In this document: one piece after another, positions 11,847-19,923 of the stretch | Numbering within the stretch: the stretch's first letter is position 1 | Layout: each line of letters opens with the position of its first letter | Assembly (NCBI GenBank): GCA_013298815.1 | Contig: JAAFJF010000012.1 | Coordinates: 1 to 64,000 of the forward strand | From: Polaromonas sp. | GTDB taxonomy: Bacteria; Pseudomonadota; Gammaproteobacteria; Burkholderiales; Burkholderiaceae_C | Length of the DNA: 64,000 bases | Direction: 5' to 3' | Program-made: the position numbers and the translations under genes | The notes under the pieces: model-generated | Databases searched by the model: none | Told to the model about the DNA's origin: nothing | Seen by the model: the letters and a program-made list of their open reading frames with translations, nothing else

Positions 11847-12530
11847 ATGACATCTAAAAAGAATACTAAAGAACTAAATGACAATATGACAACGCAGTCA
11901 ATTAAGCCCCGTTTAACGGTTGATTTGCAAACACTTGCGGACACAGGAGTTCAGCGTAGCTACCGTAAAGACGCCATCATCGTTAACGAAGCAGAAATAG
12001 GTGATGCTTTATTTATTTTGATTCAAGGGCGAGTGCGGGTCTTCAGTGCAGACACCAGCGGCAAAGAAATCACTTTAGGCATAATCTTGGCAGGTGATTT
12101 TTTTGGTGAAATGTCTTTAGACGGCGGCACAAGATCAGCCACCGTGGAAGCTCTTGAACCCTGCCTGTGTGCCATCGTCCCAAACGCACGTGTGCTGGCT
12201 TTTGTACGTGAGAACAGTGAATTTGCAATATCACTGCTACAAACAACAATCATTCGAGCCCGCGCTGCCACCCAAGCTGCGCGAGACATGGCTTTGCTAG
12301 ACGTGTATGGACGTTTGGCACAAACGCTAAACCACCTCGCAAATGCCGTAGAAGGCGACGATACGCCAAAACCAATCATCCCCCTGATTACCCACGGCGA
12401 ACTCGCAGCGCATGTAGGCGCATCGCGTGAAATGGTTAGCAAATTGATGAAGGATTTGGAACGCGGTGGCTACGTTCAAGTTAGCACCCGACGGATTACT
12501 TTGCTAAAAAAACTGCCTTTGCGGTGGTAA
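11847..12530 (+). CDS. Crp/Fnr family transcriptional regulator
   Basis: 227-residue regulator with an N-terminal cyclic-nucleotide-binding fold (about 35-130; ALFILIQGRVRVFSADTSGKE, GDFFGEMSLDGGTRSATVEAL), a dimerisation helix (about 140-165) and a C-terminal winged helix (THGELAAHVGASREMVSKLMKDLERGGYV, about 180-215). The GEMSLDGGTRSATV stretch is close to the cAMP-pocket consensus, but the ligand cannot be fixed by eye. No N-terminal cysteine cluster is present, so an Fnr-type Fe-S sensor is unlikely. The ATG at 11847 is used; an ATG at 11886 is an alternative. It ends at a strong bidirectional terminator shared with phaB. Confidence 0.88.
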   Translation: MTSKKNTKELNDNMTTQSIKPRLTVDLQTLADTGVQRSYRKDAIIVNEAEIGDALFILIQGRVRVFSADTSGKEITLGIILAGDFFGEMSLDGGTRSATVEALEPCLCAIVPNARVLAFVRENSEFAISLLQTTIIRARAATQAARDMALLDVYGRLAQTLNHLANAVEGDDTPKPIIPLITHGELAAHVGASREMVSKLMKDLERGGYVQVSTRRITLLKKLPLRW

Positions 12531-12545
12531 TAACCAACTCAAACT

Positions 12546-12582
12546 AAAAAAGGGAGCGCATCAAACGATGGCTCCCTTTTTT
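12546..12582. terminator. Bidirectional rho-independent terminator between crp-like gene and phaB
   Basis: Stem AGGGAGC/GCTCCCT (12551-12557 and 12571-12577) extended inside by CATC/GATG, flanked by A-run on the left and T-run on the right, so it can terminate transcription from both converging genes. Confidence 0.92.
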
Positions 12583-12635
12583 GTTTCTAACACTTCAAAC
12601 TGGGACAAATTACTGTAATTTGCACCAATTTGGGT

Positions 12636-13373
12636 TTAACCCATATGCAAACCACCATTGACCGAGAAATCTGCACCCGTCGTGTAACCACCCTCTTCTG
12701 AGGCCAACCACGCTATGATGGAAGCGATTTCGGACGGTTTACCGAGGCGCTTGACGGGAATTGTCGCCACAATCTTGGCCAACACGTCTTCACGAATCGC
12801 GTTGACCATGTCTGTACCAATATAACCAGGCATCACGGTATTGACCGTCACGCCTTTGGTGGCCAGCTCTTGCGCCAGAGCCATACTGAAGCCGTGCATG
12901 CCTGCTTTTGCAGCTGAGTAGTTAGTTTGGCCAGCTTGTCCTTTTTCACCATTGACGGAGCTGATGTTGATAATGCGGCCCCAGCCTTTGTCGACCATAT
13001 CGCCAACCACTTGTTTGGTGACGTTGAACATGCTGTTGAGGTTGGTTTCAATCACTGCGTCCCAATCCTCGCGGGTCATTTTCAGGAACATACGGTCTTT
13101 GGTGATGCCAGCGTTATTCACTAAGACATCAATCACACCATGCTCTGCCTTGGTTTTGGTAAAGGCTTCAACAGTAGACTCCCAAGAACCCACATTGCCA
13201 ACTGACGCATAAAACGTGTAACCCAAAGCGGCTTGTTCAGCTATCCATTTCACATGATCGCGGGTCGGACCACAGCCAGCGATGACTTTGAAGCCTTCTT
13301 TGTGAAGTCGCTGGCAAATGGCGGTTCCGATGCCCCCCATACCGCCTGTGACGTAAGCTACTTTTCCATTCAT
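12636..13373 (-). CDS. phaB: Acetoacetyl-CoA reductase
   Basis: NADPH-dependent SDR that reduces acetoacetyl-CoA to (R)-3-hydroxybutyryl-CoA, the monomer for polyhydroxybutyrate. The 245-residue Rossmann protein has VTGGMGGIGTAIC (8-20), NNAG (86-89) and the catalytic S139, Y152 and K156 (NISSVNG, YSAAK). The GCGPTRD stretch after the second strand fits NADPH-type PhaB rather than FabG. It is last in phaC-phaA-phaB on the minus strand, separated from phaA by 159 bp that contain a copy of the 45-bp repeat, which may let it be expressed at a different level. Confidence 0.95.
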   Translation of the reverse strand: MNGKVAYVTGGMGGIGTAICQRLHKEGFKVIAGCGPTRDHVKWIAEQAALGYTFYASVGNVGSWESTVEAFTKTKAEHGVIDVLVNNAGITKDRMFLKMTREDWDAVIETNLNSMFNVTKQVVGDMVDKGWGRIINISSVNGEKGQAGQTNYSAAKAGMHGFSMALAQELATKGVTVNTVMPGYIGTDMVNAIREDVLAKIVATIPVKRLGKPSEIASIIAWLASEEGGYTTGADFSVNGGLHMG

Positions 13374-13428
13374 GTTGATGCTCCTGTTGTGGTTATAAAT
13401 TCAAAAACTTAACTATAATTACTAATAT

Positions 13429-13473
13429 TGCTATTAATTTTATAGCTGCTTAGGCAGTAAATACGCTGGCTAC
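13429..13473 (-). repeat. 45-bp repeat, intergenic copy B
   Basis: Near-consensus copy (AGCTGCTTAGGCAGTAAATA core as read on the plus strand) between phaA and phaB. It lies about 60 bp after the phaA stop in sense orientation. Its position inside an operon argues against a simple terminator role. Confidence 0.85.
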
Positions 13474-13532
13474 ATTGATATTTTGGCATATTAGTACTTA
13501 AAAAGCAGCTTGACAAGAATTAACGCTCCTAA

Positions 13533-14711
13533 TCAACGTTCGATAGTGAGCGCCACGCCCATACCGCCACCGATACACAGCGAGGCAATGCCCTTCTTCG
13601 CATCGCGTTTTGCCATTTCGTGTAGCAAAGTCACCAAAATACGGCAACCGGACGCACCAATCGGGTGACCGATGGCAATCGCGCCGCCGTTAACGTTGAT
13701 TTTGCTGGTGTCCCAACCCATTTCTTGGTTGACAGCGCAGGCTTGCGCAGCGAAGGCTTCGTTGATTTCCAGCAAATCGAGGTCTTGCGCGTTCCAACCG
13801 GCACGTTTCAAGGCGATTTGAGAAGCAGAAACTGGGCCCATGCCCATCATGGCTGGGTCTAAACCTGAGGTGGCGAAGCTGGCGATACGACCCAGTGGTT
13901 TCAAACCCAGTGCTGCAGCTTTTGCAGCCGTCATCACCATCACAGCGGCAGCACCATCGTTGATGCCTGATGCGTTGCCTGCAGTTACGCCGCCAGCTTT
14001 ATCAAAGGCAGGACGCAAACCGGCCAAGCCTTCAGCAGTGGATTTGCGGTTGATGAATTCATCAGCTGCAAAAACAATCGGGTCGCCCTTCTTCTGCGCG
14101 ATGCTAAAAGGCATGATTTCGTCTTTAAAACGACCTGAGTCTTGCGCTGCAGCGGCTTTGGTTTGGCTAGCCAATGCCAAAGCGTCTTGCATATCGCGGG
14201 TGATACCAAATTTTTTGGCCACGTTTTCAGCAGTGATGCCCATGTGGTACTGGTTGTAAACGTCCCACAGGCCATCCACAATCATAGAGTCGATCATCTT
14301 CCAGTCGCCCATGCGCTGACCGTCACGGCTGCCCAAGAGCACATGCGGTGATGCGCTCATGTTTTCTTGACCGCCAGCGATGACGATTTCAGAGTCGCCA
14401 TACGCCACGGCTTGCGCTGCCAGCATGACCGCTTTGAGGCCAGAACCGCAAACGGCGTTGATGGTCAAACCAGGGGTGCCTTGGTTCAACCCGCTTTTGA
14501 TGACCGCTTGGCGCGCTGGGTTTTGCCCCGCACCGGCTGCCAGCACTTGGCCCATGATGACTTCGCCGACTTGCTCAGCCTGCAAACCGCTGCGTTTCAG
14601 CACTTCGGCAATAACGGCTGCGCCCAGCTCTGTCGCGGGTGTTTTGGCGAGGGTTCCGCCGAATTTGCCTACGGCAGTACGGGTGGCGGCCACAATAACT
14701 ATGTCTTGCAT
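13533..14711 (-). CDS. phaA: Acetyl-CoA acetyltransferase (beta-ketothiolase)
   Basis: Biosynthetic thiolase that condenses two acetyl-CoA into acetoacetyl-CoA, the first step of polyhydroxybutyrate synthesis. The 392 residues include the acylated C88 (NAVCGSGLKAV), the NEAFAAQ motif, the catalytic His in GGAIAIGHPIGASG (about 348) and C379 (CIGGGMGVA). Length matches PhaA of Cupriavidus. It lies between phaC and phaB on the minus strand; the 109-bp gap to phaC contains a GTTCG-type inverted repeat pair. No unusual residues seen. Confidence 0.97.
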   Translation of the reverse strand: MQDIVIVAATRTAVGKFGGTLAKTPATELGAAVIAEVLKRSGLQAEQVGEVIMGQVLAAGAGQNPARQAVIKSGLNQGTPGLTINAVCGSGLKAVMLAAQAVAYGDSEIVIAGGQENMSASPHVLLGSRDGQRMGDWKMIDSMIVDGLWDVYNQYHMGITAENVAKKFGITRDMQDALALASQTKAAAAQDSGRFKDEIMPFSIAQKKGDPIVFAADEFINRKSTAEGLAGLRPAFDKAGGVTAGNASGINDGAAAVMVMTAAKAAALGLKPLGRIASFATSGLDPAMMGMGPVSASQIALKRAGWNAQDLDLLEINEAFAAQACAVNQEMGWDTSKINVNGGAIAIGHPIGASGCRILVTLLHEMAKRDAKKGIASLCIGGGMGVALTIER

Positions 14712-14732
14712 TTTTCTTCCTTTTTCAACTAT

Positions 14733-14800
14733 CCGTTCGCCCTGAGCTTGTCGAAGGGTTTACGTTTGTGATAGCGTTTCGACAAGCTCAACGCGAACGG
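14733..14800. repeat. Inverted pair of a dispersed CGACAAGCTC-type repeat
   Basis: Two 23-bp arms (14733-14755 and 14778-14800), reverse complements with two mismatches, separated by 22 bp. Each contains GAGCTTGTCGAA, the core of a short repeat dispersed in many proteobacterial genomes. It lies between phaC and phaA and could form a large hairpin in the pha transcript. Confidence 0.85.
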
Positions 14801-14820
14801 TTATTCATTTCTAAACTGAT

Positions 14821-16419
14821 CTAAACAGCTTTGGCTTTGACGTAGCGCCCAGGCGCGGGTTCAATCGCTTTGAGCTTGCCTTTGCCGTAAGTTTTAGGCG
14901 CGGCAATCTGCTTACCGCCGTTGCCAGCCAACCAAGTTGACCAATCTGTCCACCAGCTGCCAGGGTGCTCTTTGCTACTGGCTTGCCATTCGGCTTGGGT
15001 GGCTGGATATTTATCCTTGATTTTGTCGTTGGTCCAATAACTACGCTTGTTTTTCACGGGCGCATTGATAACGCCCGCAATGTGTCCAGAGGCCCCCATC
15101 ACGAAGCGTTTTTTACCCGGCAACACTTGGGTAGAAGCGTACGCGCCGGCTATCGGCACAATATGGTCTTCGCGCGAGCCGTAAACGTAAGTTGGGATGT
15201 CAATTTTGCTTAAATCAACTTTTTCACCACACACCACGGCTTTTCCGGGCTTGATGAGGTTGTTCTCATGGTAGGTATTACGCAGGTACCAGGTGTACAT
15301 AGGTCCTGGTAAGTTGGTGGCGTCAGAATTCCAATACAACAGGTCAAACGCGGGCGGAGTTTCGCCTTTGAGGTAATTGCCCACCACGTAATTCCACACC
15401 AAATCGTTGGGGCGTAAAAAGCTGAAGGTGCTGGCCAGTTCTTGGCCTTTGAGCAGTGCGGGTGCGTCTTTCTTGGACAACTCGGCTTCTCGCTTTTGCA
15501 CGGCTTCTTCGTCGATAAAGATGTCCAAAATACCGGTGTCACTGAAATCGAGCAAAGTTGTCAGTAGCGTCAGTGAGGCAACAGGCTTTTGCTTGCGCGC
15601 CGCCAAAACCGACAACGCGGTCGATAAAATCGTCCCACCCACGCAAAATCCGAGTGCATTTATCTGCTTAGCCGACGTAATCTCTTGCACAGTAGCTATG
15701 GCTTTGATAGCAGCGTGTTCAATGTAATCGTCCCAAGTTTTATCTGCAATCGACATGTCCGGGTTGCGCCAGCTCAGCACAAAAGTGCGGTGGCCTTGCG
15801 CTACGGCATAGCGAACCAGCGAGTTTTCGGGCTGCAGGTCGAGAATATAAAACTTGTTGATACACGGCGGCACCAGCAAAAACGGGCGCTCATAGACTTT
15901 GGCGGTGAGTGGTTTGTATTCAATCAGCTGAAACAGCTCGTTTTCAAAAACGACGGCACCCTCGGTGGTAGCGACGTTTTCACCCACCGTGAATACCGAC
16001 TCGTCCGTCATGCTGATGTGGCCGCGCTGCATGTCTGCAAACAGGTTTTGGATGCCTTTACCAATGCTTTCGCCTTTGGTGTCAATGGCTATTTGCAGAG
16101 CTTCTGCATTAGTTACCAAGAAATTGCTGGGAGATGTTGCTGCATTCATCTGCTCGACGGCAAATGTGATGCGTGCTTTGGTTTTTTCATCAGCCTGTAC
16201 CGCATCAGCCAAAGTTTGCATCGTTTTCGCATTCAGCAAATAGGCGGCGGCAGCAAATTGGGCGGCAGGGTTATGCGTCCAAGCCGAAGCAGCGAAGCGT
16301 TTGTCAGGTAATTGTGTTGCGGCTTGCGTAGATTGCTGCCACAATTTGGCCACATCTTCTAGATATTGGTTTTGCAGTTCTAACAATTTGCCAGAATCTA
16401 GTTTCACATTTTCAAACAT
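14821..16419 (-). CDS. phaC: Class I poly(3-hydroxyalkanoate) synthase
   Basis: Polymerises (R)-3-hydroxybutyryl-CoA at the granule surface. The 532-residue protein has the alpha/beta-hydrolase core with a lipase-like box GFCVGGT and nucleophile C259, the Asp in REDHIVPIAGAY and the His in GASGHIAGVINAP, i.e. the complete Cys-Asp-His triad. It is about 55 residues shorter at the N-terminus than the 589-residue Cupriavidus enzyme, so the N-terminal domain is reduced but the catalytic part is intact. First gene of the operon; its regulator PhaR is encoded about 27 kb away at 42815-43363. Confidence 0.96.
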   Translation of the reverse strand: MFENVKLDSGKLLELQNQYLEDVAKLWQQSTQAATQLPDKRFAASAWTHNPAAQFAAAAYLLNAKTMQTLADAVQADEKTKARITFAVEQMNAATSPSNFLVTNAEALQIAIDTKGESIGKGIQNLFADMQRGHISMTDESVFTVGENVATTEGAVVFENELFQLIEYKPLTAKVYERPFLLVPPCINKFYILDLQPENSLVRYAVAQGHRTFVLSWRNPDMSIADKTWDDYIEHAAIKAIATVQEITSAKQINALGFCVGGTILSTALSVLAARKQKPVASLTLLTTLLDFSDTGILDIFIDEEAVQKREAELSKKDAPALLKGQELASTFSFLRPNDLVWNYVVGNYLKGETPPAFDLLYWNSDATNLPGPMYTWYLRNTYHENNLIKPGKAVVCGEKVDLSKIDIPTYVYGSREDHIVPIAGAYASTQVLPGKKRFVMGASGHIAGVINAPVKNKRSYWTNDKIKDKYPATQAEWQASSKEHPGSWWTDWSTWLAGNGGKQIAAPKTYGKGKLKAIEPAPGRYVKAKAV

Positions 16420-16445
16420 CCTAAAGCCTCTTAAATCACTTAACT

Positions 16446-16727
16446 ATGTATATCGTTGCAATCGCCTGGATGTATGTCGCCCTCATGATGGCAGTAGCTG
16501 AAGCTACAAACACCAATGGAACTGTCTTAGGTGCTATTGTGACCTTTATTTTGTATGGTTTGTTGCCCGTGGCATTGGTAGTTTACCTAATGCGCTCGCC
16601 AGGACGTAAACGTGCTATCAAGGCAAAAGAGGCGCAAGAAGCCGAGTCACTCCAACCAAATACAAGCAGCCATGCGCCCGCTGCTGCCGAGCTTGACGGC
16701 GTCACGCCGGTGCGAGAAAAATCGTAA
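16446..16727 (+). CDS. Small two-helix membrane protein (unknown function)
   Basis: 93-residue predicted membrane protein: hydrophobic helices at about 3-20 and 27-47, then a positively charged RSPGRKRAIKAK segment and a polar tail. I recognise it only as a conserved-looking hypothetical of Burkholderiales. It is divergent from phaC (26 bp apart) and its last 27 codons overlap the 3' end of pgeF on the opposite strand by 81 bp. Both reading frames look genuine in that overlap: pgeF needs it for its family C-terminus. Confidence 0.7.
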   Translation: MYIVAIAWMYVALMMAVAEATNTNGTVLGAIVTFILYGLLPVALVVYLMRSPGRKRAIKAKEAQEAESLQPNTSSHAPAAAELDGVTPVREKS

Positions 16728-17468
16728 CGGATTGTTTACCGTGCACCATTTTGCGCTGCTATCATTGCCAAAAATATGATTGTCAACCAGCCCCAGCTGT
16801 TTCAATTGCAGCCGCGCTAAACCGGCTAAATCTGCCAGCCATTTACCTGATTCTGGGTTATCTTTAGGTGCAAAAAATTGAGAAGCACCATCGAGTTTGG
16901 CAACAAACGCAGCCTTAACTTCATCGCCCACCTCGAAAGCTTTAGGGCCAATACAAGGCCCTAACCACGCTATTATTTTAGGAGCTGTATAGGCAGTATT
17001 AACGCTGGCTAGAGTATTAATTGACAGCATATTTTCACGTAACACGCCATCAACCAAGCCACGCCAGCCTGCGTGGGCAGCTGCGACAAAGCGACCTTCA
17101 GTATCTGTAAACAGCACAGGCAAACAGTCTGCCACCATGATGGTGCACGCCAGCTTTTTTTCAGCGGTGATGCAGGCATCTGCCACCGTACCATGCGACG
17201 TTTTTGGTGCCAAAGTCACCACTTCAGTACCGTGAACTTGCTTTAAATAAACTGGTTTAACACCCAGCAGAACCTGCAACATGTGCCGATTCGCCATGAC
17301 ATGGTTGGGGTCATCGCCAACATGGTCGCCCAAGTTAAACGCGTCAAACGGCGGGTGACTAACGCCACTTTTGCTGGCAAAACCTGTTTGCGCGATGCCA
17401 CGGCTGGTGAACACCGCCTTCACATGTGGAGGTGCCGACCACCTAGGGATGAGCCAATCAGGGTTCAC
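16647..17468 (-). CDS. pgeF: Peptidoglycan editing factor / laccase-domain protein PgeF (YfiH)
   Basis: Cytoplasmic protein of the YfiH/DUF152 family; in E. coli it removes wrongly incorporated L-Ser from muropeptide precursors, and relatives have purine nucleoside phosphorylase activity. Seen here: KQVHGTEV, the metal-site ADCLPVLF, AAHAGWRGLVDGV, AWLGPCIGP and the C-terminal FFSHRRDAVKLGSSGRMAA. Length is 273 residues. Residues 153-167 (LASVNTAYTAPKIIA), just before AWLGPCIGP, come from a copy of the 45-bp repeat. The ATG overlaps the stop of the upstream isomerase gene (ATGA), so the two form an operon. Confidence 0.9.
   Translation of the reverse strand: MNPDWLIPRWSAPPHVKAVFTSRGIAQTGFASKSGVSHPPFDAFNLGDHVGDDPNHVMANRHMLQVLLGVKPVYLKQVHGTEVVTLAPKTSHGTVADACITAEKKLACTIMVADCLPVLFTDTEGRFVAAAHAGWRGLVDGVLRENMLSINTLASVNTAYTAPKIIAWLGPCIGPKAFEVGDEVKAAFVAKLDGASQFFAPKDNPESGKWLADLAGLARLQLKQLGLVDNHIFGNDSSAKWCTVNNPLRFFSHRRDAVKLGSSGRMAACIWLE
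16968..17012 (-). repeat. 45-bp repeat, in-CDS copy 4 (pgeF)
   Basis: About 34 of 45 positions match the family with no gaps; the adjoining CT also matches. CTAGCCAGCGTTAATACTGC is close to consensus. It encodes LASVNTAYTAPKIIA on the sense strand. The TAA of the intergenic consensus is TAT here. Confidence 0.78.
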
Positions 17469-18130
17469 GCTTCAAAATCTGGGCAATTTGAAGGCTGAGC
17501 CGCTTGAAATTCACTTAGTTTCATGCAGGAGTCAAAGGCAGCCATCGTCAACGGCAGTCCATCAAACGGCACACTAAAGCGTCGAGCGTTAAAAATTTGC
17601 GGTACCAAGCAACAATCAGCCAGTGTGGGCGTGCTACCGTAGCAGTAAACGCTCGCAGTCTGGCCATTTTTGGCACGATATGCAGCATCGCTCGCCAATT
17701 GGCGCTCAAAAGCCTCCAAACCTTCGCGACACCAGTGAACATACCAAGCGTTTTTGGTCGCTTCGTCTTGTTTCAGCTCTTTCACCAAATACTTGAGTAC
17801 CCGCAAGTTGTTCAGCGGATGAATTTCGCAAGAAATGCTTTGTGCCAAAGCGCGTACTTTGGCACGACCCAACGCGTCTTTTGGCAAAAGCGGAGAATTC
17901 ACATGTGTTTCATCCAAATACTCAATGATCGCCATGGATTGCGACAAAGATTCGCCATCTACCTCCAGCAAAGGAACGAGGCGATCAGCCGATTTATCAG
18001 CATAGGCGGCCAATTTGTGGTCGCCCTTAGCCAAGTGCACAGAAACATAGTCATACGGTAAACCTTTGAGATTTAACGCAATACGAACCCGAAACGAAGC
18101 CGAAGAACGAAAATAGTTGTGAAGAATCAT
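17465..18130 (-). CDS. Zeta-class GST isomerase (maleylpyruvate / maleylacetoacetate isomerase)
   Basis: Glutathione-dependent cis-trans isomerase of the zeta GST class, 221 residues. The N-terminal thioredoxin fold carries the GSH-site motif SSASFRVR (9-16) and LVPLLEVDGESLSQSMAIIEYL; the C-terminal all-helical domain follows from about residue 85. In this setting it most likely isomerises maleylpyruvate to fumarylpyruvate, because gentisate dioxygenase and a fumarylacetoacetase-family hydrolase lie 2.4 kb away, but a homogentisate-pathway role cannot be excluded from sequence. It overlaps pgeF by 4 bp; the short AT-rich region before 18130 is shared with the divergent ABM gene. Confidence 0.88.
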   Translation of the reverse strand: MILHNYFRSSASFRVRIALNLKGLPYDYVSVHLAKGDHKLAAYADKSADRLVPLLEVDGESLSQSMAIIEYLDETHVNSPLLPKDALGRAKVRALAQSISCEIHPLNNLRVLKYLVKELKQDEATKNAWYVHWCREGLEAFERQLASDAAYRAKNGQTASVYCYGSTPTLADCCLVPQIFNARRFSVPFDGLPLTMAAFDSCMKLSEFQAAQPSNCPDFEA

Positions 18131-18175
18131 AAAATAGTAAAAAATTTAATTTCGTTTAATTTAAAAAGGTTCACC

Positions 18176-18478
18176 ATGATTTTAGAGCTAGCCGACATTC
18201 GCATTCACCCCGGACAGCAAACCGCTTTTGACGAAGCCATTGAGCGTGGCTTGATCACCGTTATTTCTAAAGCCAAGGGTTTTCAAGGTTTCAAAGTGAA
18301 CAAAGGCATTGAAAGCCCTGAGCGCTATATTTTGCAAATCTTTTGGGCAACGCTGGAAGACCACACTGTTGGATTCCGTGAATCACCACTATTTACCGAG
18401 TGGCGTGCCATCGTGGGGCCATTTTTTGCAGCACCACCCAACGTTGAGCATTACAACTTGGTCACTAAATCAGCATGA
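18176..18478 (+). CDS. Antibiotic biosynthesis monooxygenase (ABM) domain protein
   Basis: 100-residue ferredoxin-like alpha/beta protein of the ABM superfamily (ILELADIRIHPGQQTAFDEAI, YILQIFWATLEDHTVGFRES). Members act as small cofactor-free monooxygenases, dimeric heme or quinone-related enzymes, or simply bind ligands; substrate here is unknown. I start at ATG 18176, preceded by an AAAAAGG site, rather than upstream. It converges with no gap on the binding-protein gene: the TGA stop ends at 18478 and the opposing stop begins at 18479. Proximity to gentisate genes suggests, but does not show, a role in aromatic metabolism. Confidence 0.75.
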   Translation: MILELADIRIHPGQQTAFDEAIERGLITVISKAKGFQGFKVNKGIESPERYILQIFWATLEDHTVGFRESPLFTEWRAIVGPFFAAPPNVEHYNLVTKSA

Positions 18479-19210
18479 TTAGCCTTTAGGCGCTACTGAT
18501 GCACCTTCAACGCGGTGTCTGCTCAAGGATTCTTGAACCAAGCCTATCGATTTTGCGCTTTCAATGAACAGCCGTAATTCATCTGCAGCATCGCTTCCCC
18601 TACTTTTGGCCACGCCCATGGCTTGTTGAATCACCATAAATCGGCCAGGCAGCAGCCGTAAATTGGGGTAACGCTTCATGTCAGCCTCAAGTTGTTGCTT
18701 GACCCCCGCTGCAACATCTAATTCGCGGTTGATGAACATATCAACAACTGCTTGCGAAGAAGGCGCTCTTACGATTTCAGCGCGCTTCAGCTCCCGCGTT
18801 AAAAACAAGTCGTATGCACTGCCTTTGCCAACAGTGACACGATGCTCAGTTCTATCAACTTCATCATTAGACTGTATATCTGAATCGGCTCTGACCATAT
18901 AACTGCCCTCAATCAACACATAAGCAGGCGTGAATGAGATGCCTTGCCCTCTTAATGGGTCGATCGCAAAAAATCCAACATCAACGTCCTCGTGCATCAA
19001 TGCCTCTACAGCTTTTCCGGCTGTTTCAAATACCGCAAACTCAACCTCCACTCCAAGACGCAGCGCAAACGCACTTGCCAAATCAACAGATACGCCTACA
19101 GGTTTGCTTGTAACATTATCTAACTTGGCTAATATGGGATTCCCAAGATTAATAGCTGCCCGCAAACGCCCAGAGGGCACAAATGATTGAATGGTACGTG
19201 ATGAAATCAT
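18479..19210 (-). CDS. Family 3 substrate-binding domain protein without signal peptide
   Basis: 243-residue protein with the SBP_bac_3 fold: GRLRAAINLGNPILA at the start, PVGVSVDLASAFALRLGVEVEF, DVDVGFFAIDPLRGQGISFTPAY and AYDLFLTRELKRAEIV. Such proteins normally sit in the periplasm, but here the domain begins about 12 residues after the start with no signal peptide. An AAGGAG site before ATG 19210 supports that start. It may therefore be a cytoplasmic ligand binder or sensor. It is last in a MarR / aldolase / SBP operon on the minus strand, 20 bp after the aldolase. No ABC permease or ATPase gene is nearby. Confidence 0.75.
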   Translation of the reverse strand: MISSRTIQSFVPSGRLRAAINLGNPILAKLDNVTSKPVGVSVDLASAFALRLGVEVEFAVFETAGKAVEALMHEDVDVGFFAIDPLRGQGISFTPAYVLIEGSYMVRADSDIQSNDEVDRTEHRVTVGKGSAYDLFLTRELKRAEIVRAPSSQAVVDMFINRELDVAAGVKQQLEADMKRYPNLRLLPGRFMVIQQAMGVAKSRGSDAADELRLFIESAKSIGLVQESLSRHRVEGASVAPKG

Positions 19211-19230
19211 ATGCTTTTCACTCCTTTTGT

Positions 19231-19923
19231 CTACCAATACACGCCGAAAGTCTGTCTTAATTCTTCGATATGATTGTCTGTCAGTGTATGCGCTTTCCCT
19301 CTAGAAAACTGCCAAAGTTTAGCAGTCTCTTCTAATTCCTCAAGCACTGCCATGGCAGCTGACGGGCTGTCATGCCAGACGTTAGGGCCTAGACGCTCTA
19401 GCATGACGGCGCGTATGTGAGAACCTCTGTTTTTGTATTTCAAAATGGTATCAGATACAGCTTTGGCAGCGCCAGGGTCACCTGGTCGGTAATACGTTAC
19501 CAACGGCACGTGACCGACTTTCATCACGAAGTAAGGCGTCAATGGTGGTAATAACTCTTGTATGACGGAAGTGGCATTTATCGTCAAAGATACGCAATGC
19601 GTGCTGTGCGTGTGGATGATGCATTTGGCTTCAGTTGGGCTGTCTGCGCTAGCCGCATAAATATGTTGATGCAAAGTAATGGTTTTGCTGGCACGGTCGC
19701 CACTGATTTGTTGCCCAGCCTCGTCAAGTCGTGCCAAGCGCTCGGGGTCTAGAAAACCCAAGCAAGCATCGGTCGGCGTTATCAAATAACCACCACCTTG
19801 GTCTGCTTCTAGTTTGACGCTGATGTTGCCGGCTGTAGCATGTACGTAACCACGATCAAACAAGCTTTTGCCGATACGGCATATTTCATCTCGGGCAAGT
19901 TTTACAGATGGTTTTTCTATCAA
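19231..19923 (-). CDS. Class II aldolase-family decarboxylase, OtnC-like
   Basis: 230-residue zinc-dependent class II aldolase/adducin-fold protein. Typical blocks are FDRGYVHATAGNISV (about 22-36), the Zn-ligand motif HTHSTHC (about 103-109), LPPLTPYFVMKVGHVPLV and YYRPGDP, and the C-terminal EELEETAKL. These resemble OtnC, the 3-oxo-tetronate 4-phosphate decarboxylase, but no OtnK kinase or dehydrogenase partner is in the window, so the substrate is open. The expected HG proton-relay stretch reads RLGPNVW here, a possible difference from OtnC. It starts at a TTG that overlaps the MarR stop (TTGA). Confidence 0.75.
   Translation of the reverse strand: MIEKPSVKLARDEICRIGKSLFDRGYVHATAGNISVKLEADQGGGYLITPTDACLGFLDPERLARLDEAGQQISGDRASKTITLHQHIYAASADSPTEAKCIIHTHSTHCVSLTINATSVIQELLPPLTPYFVMKVGHVPLVTYYRPGDPGAAKAVSDTILKYKNRGSHIRAVMLERLGPNVWHDSPSAAMAVLEELEETAKLWQFSRGKAHTLTDNHIEELRQTFGVYW

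Noticed and set aside
14367-14771. Open frame antisense to phaA ending in SLSKG
   Set aside because: It is a shadow of phaA extended through a dispersed repeat that is open in many frames; no SD and no family match.
15640-15730. Repeat-like GCTAT..ATAGC and TCGGCTAAGCAG pieces in phaC
   Set aside because: The encoded residues align to normal PhaC sequence before the lipase box, and only short fragments match; the 45-bp alignment does not hold.
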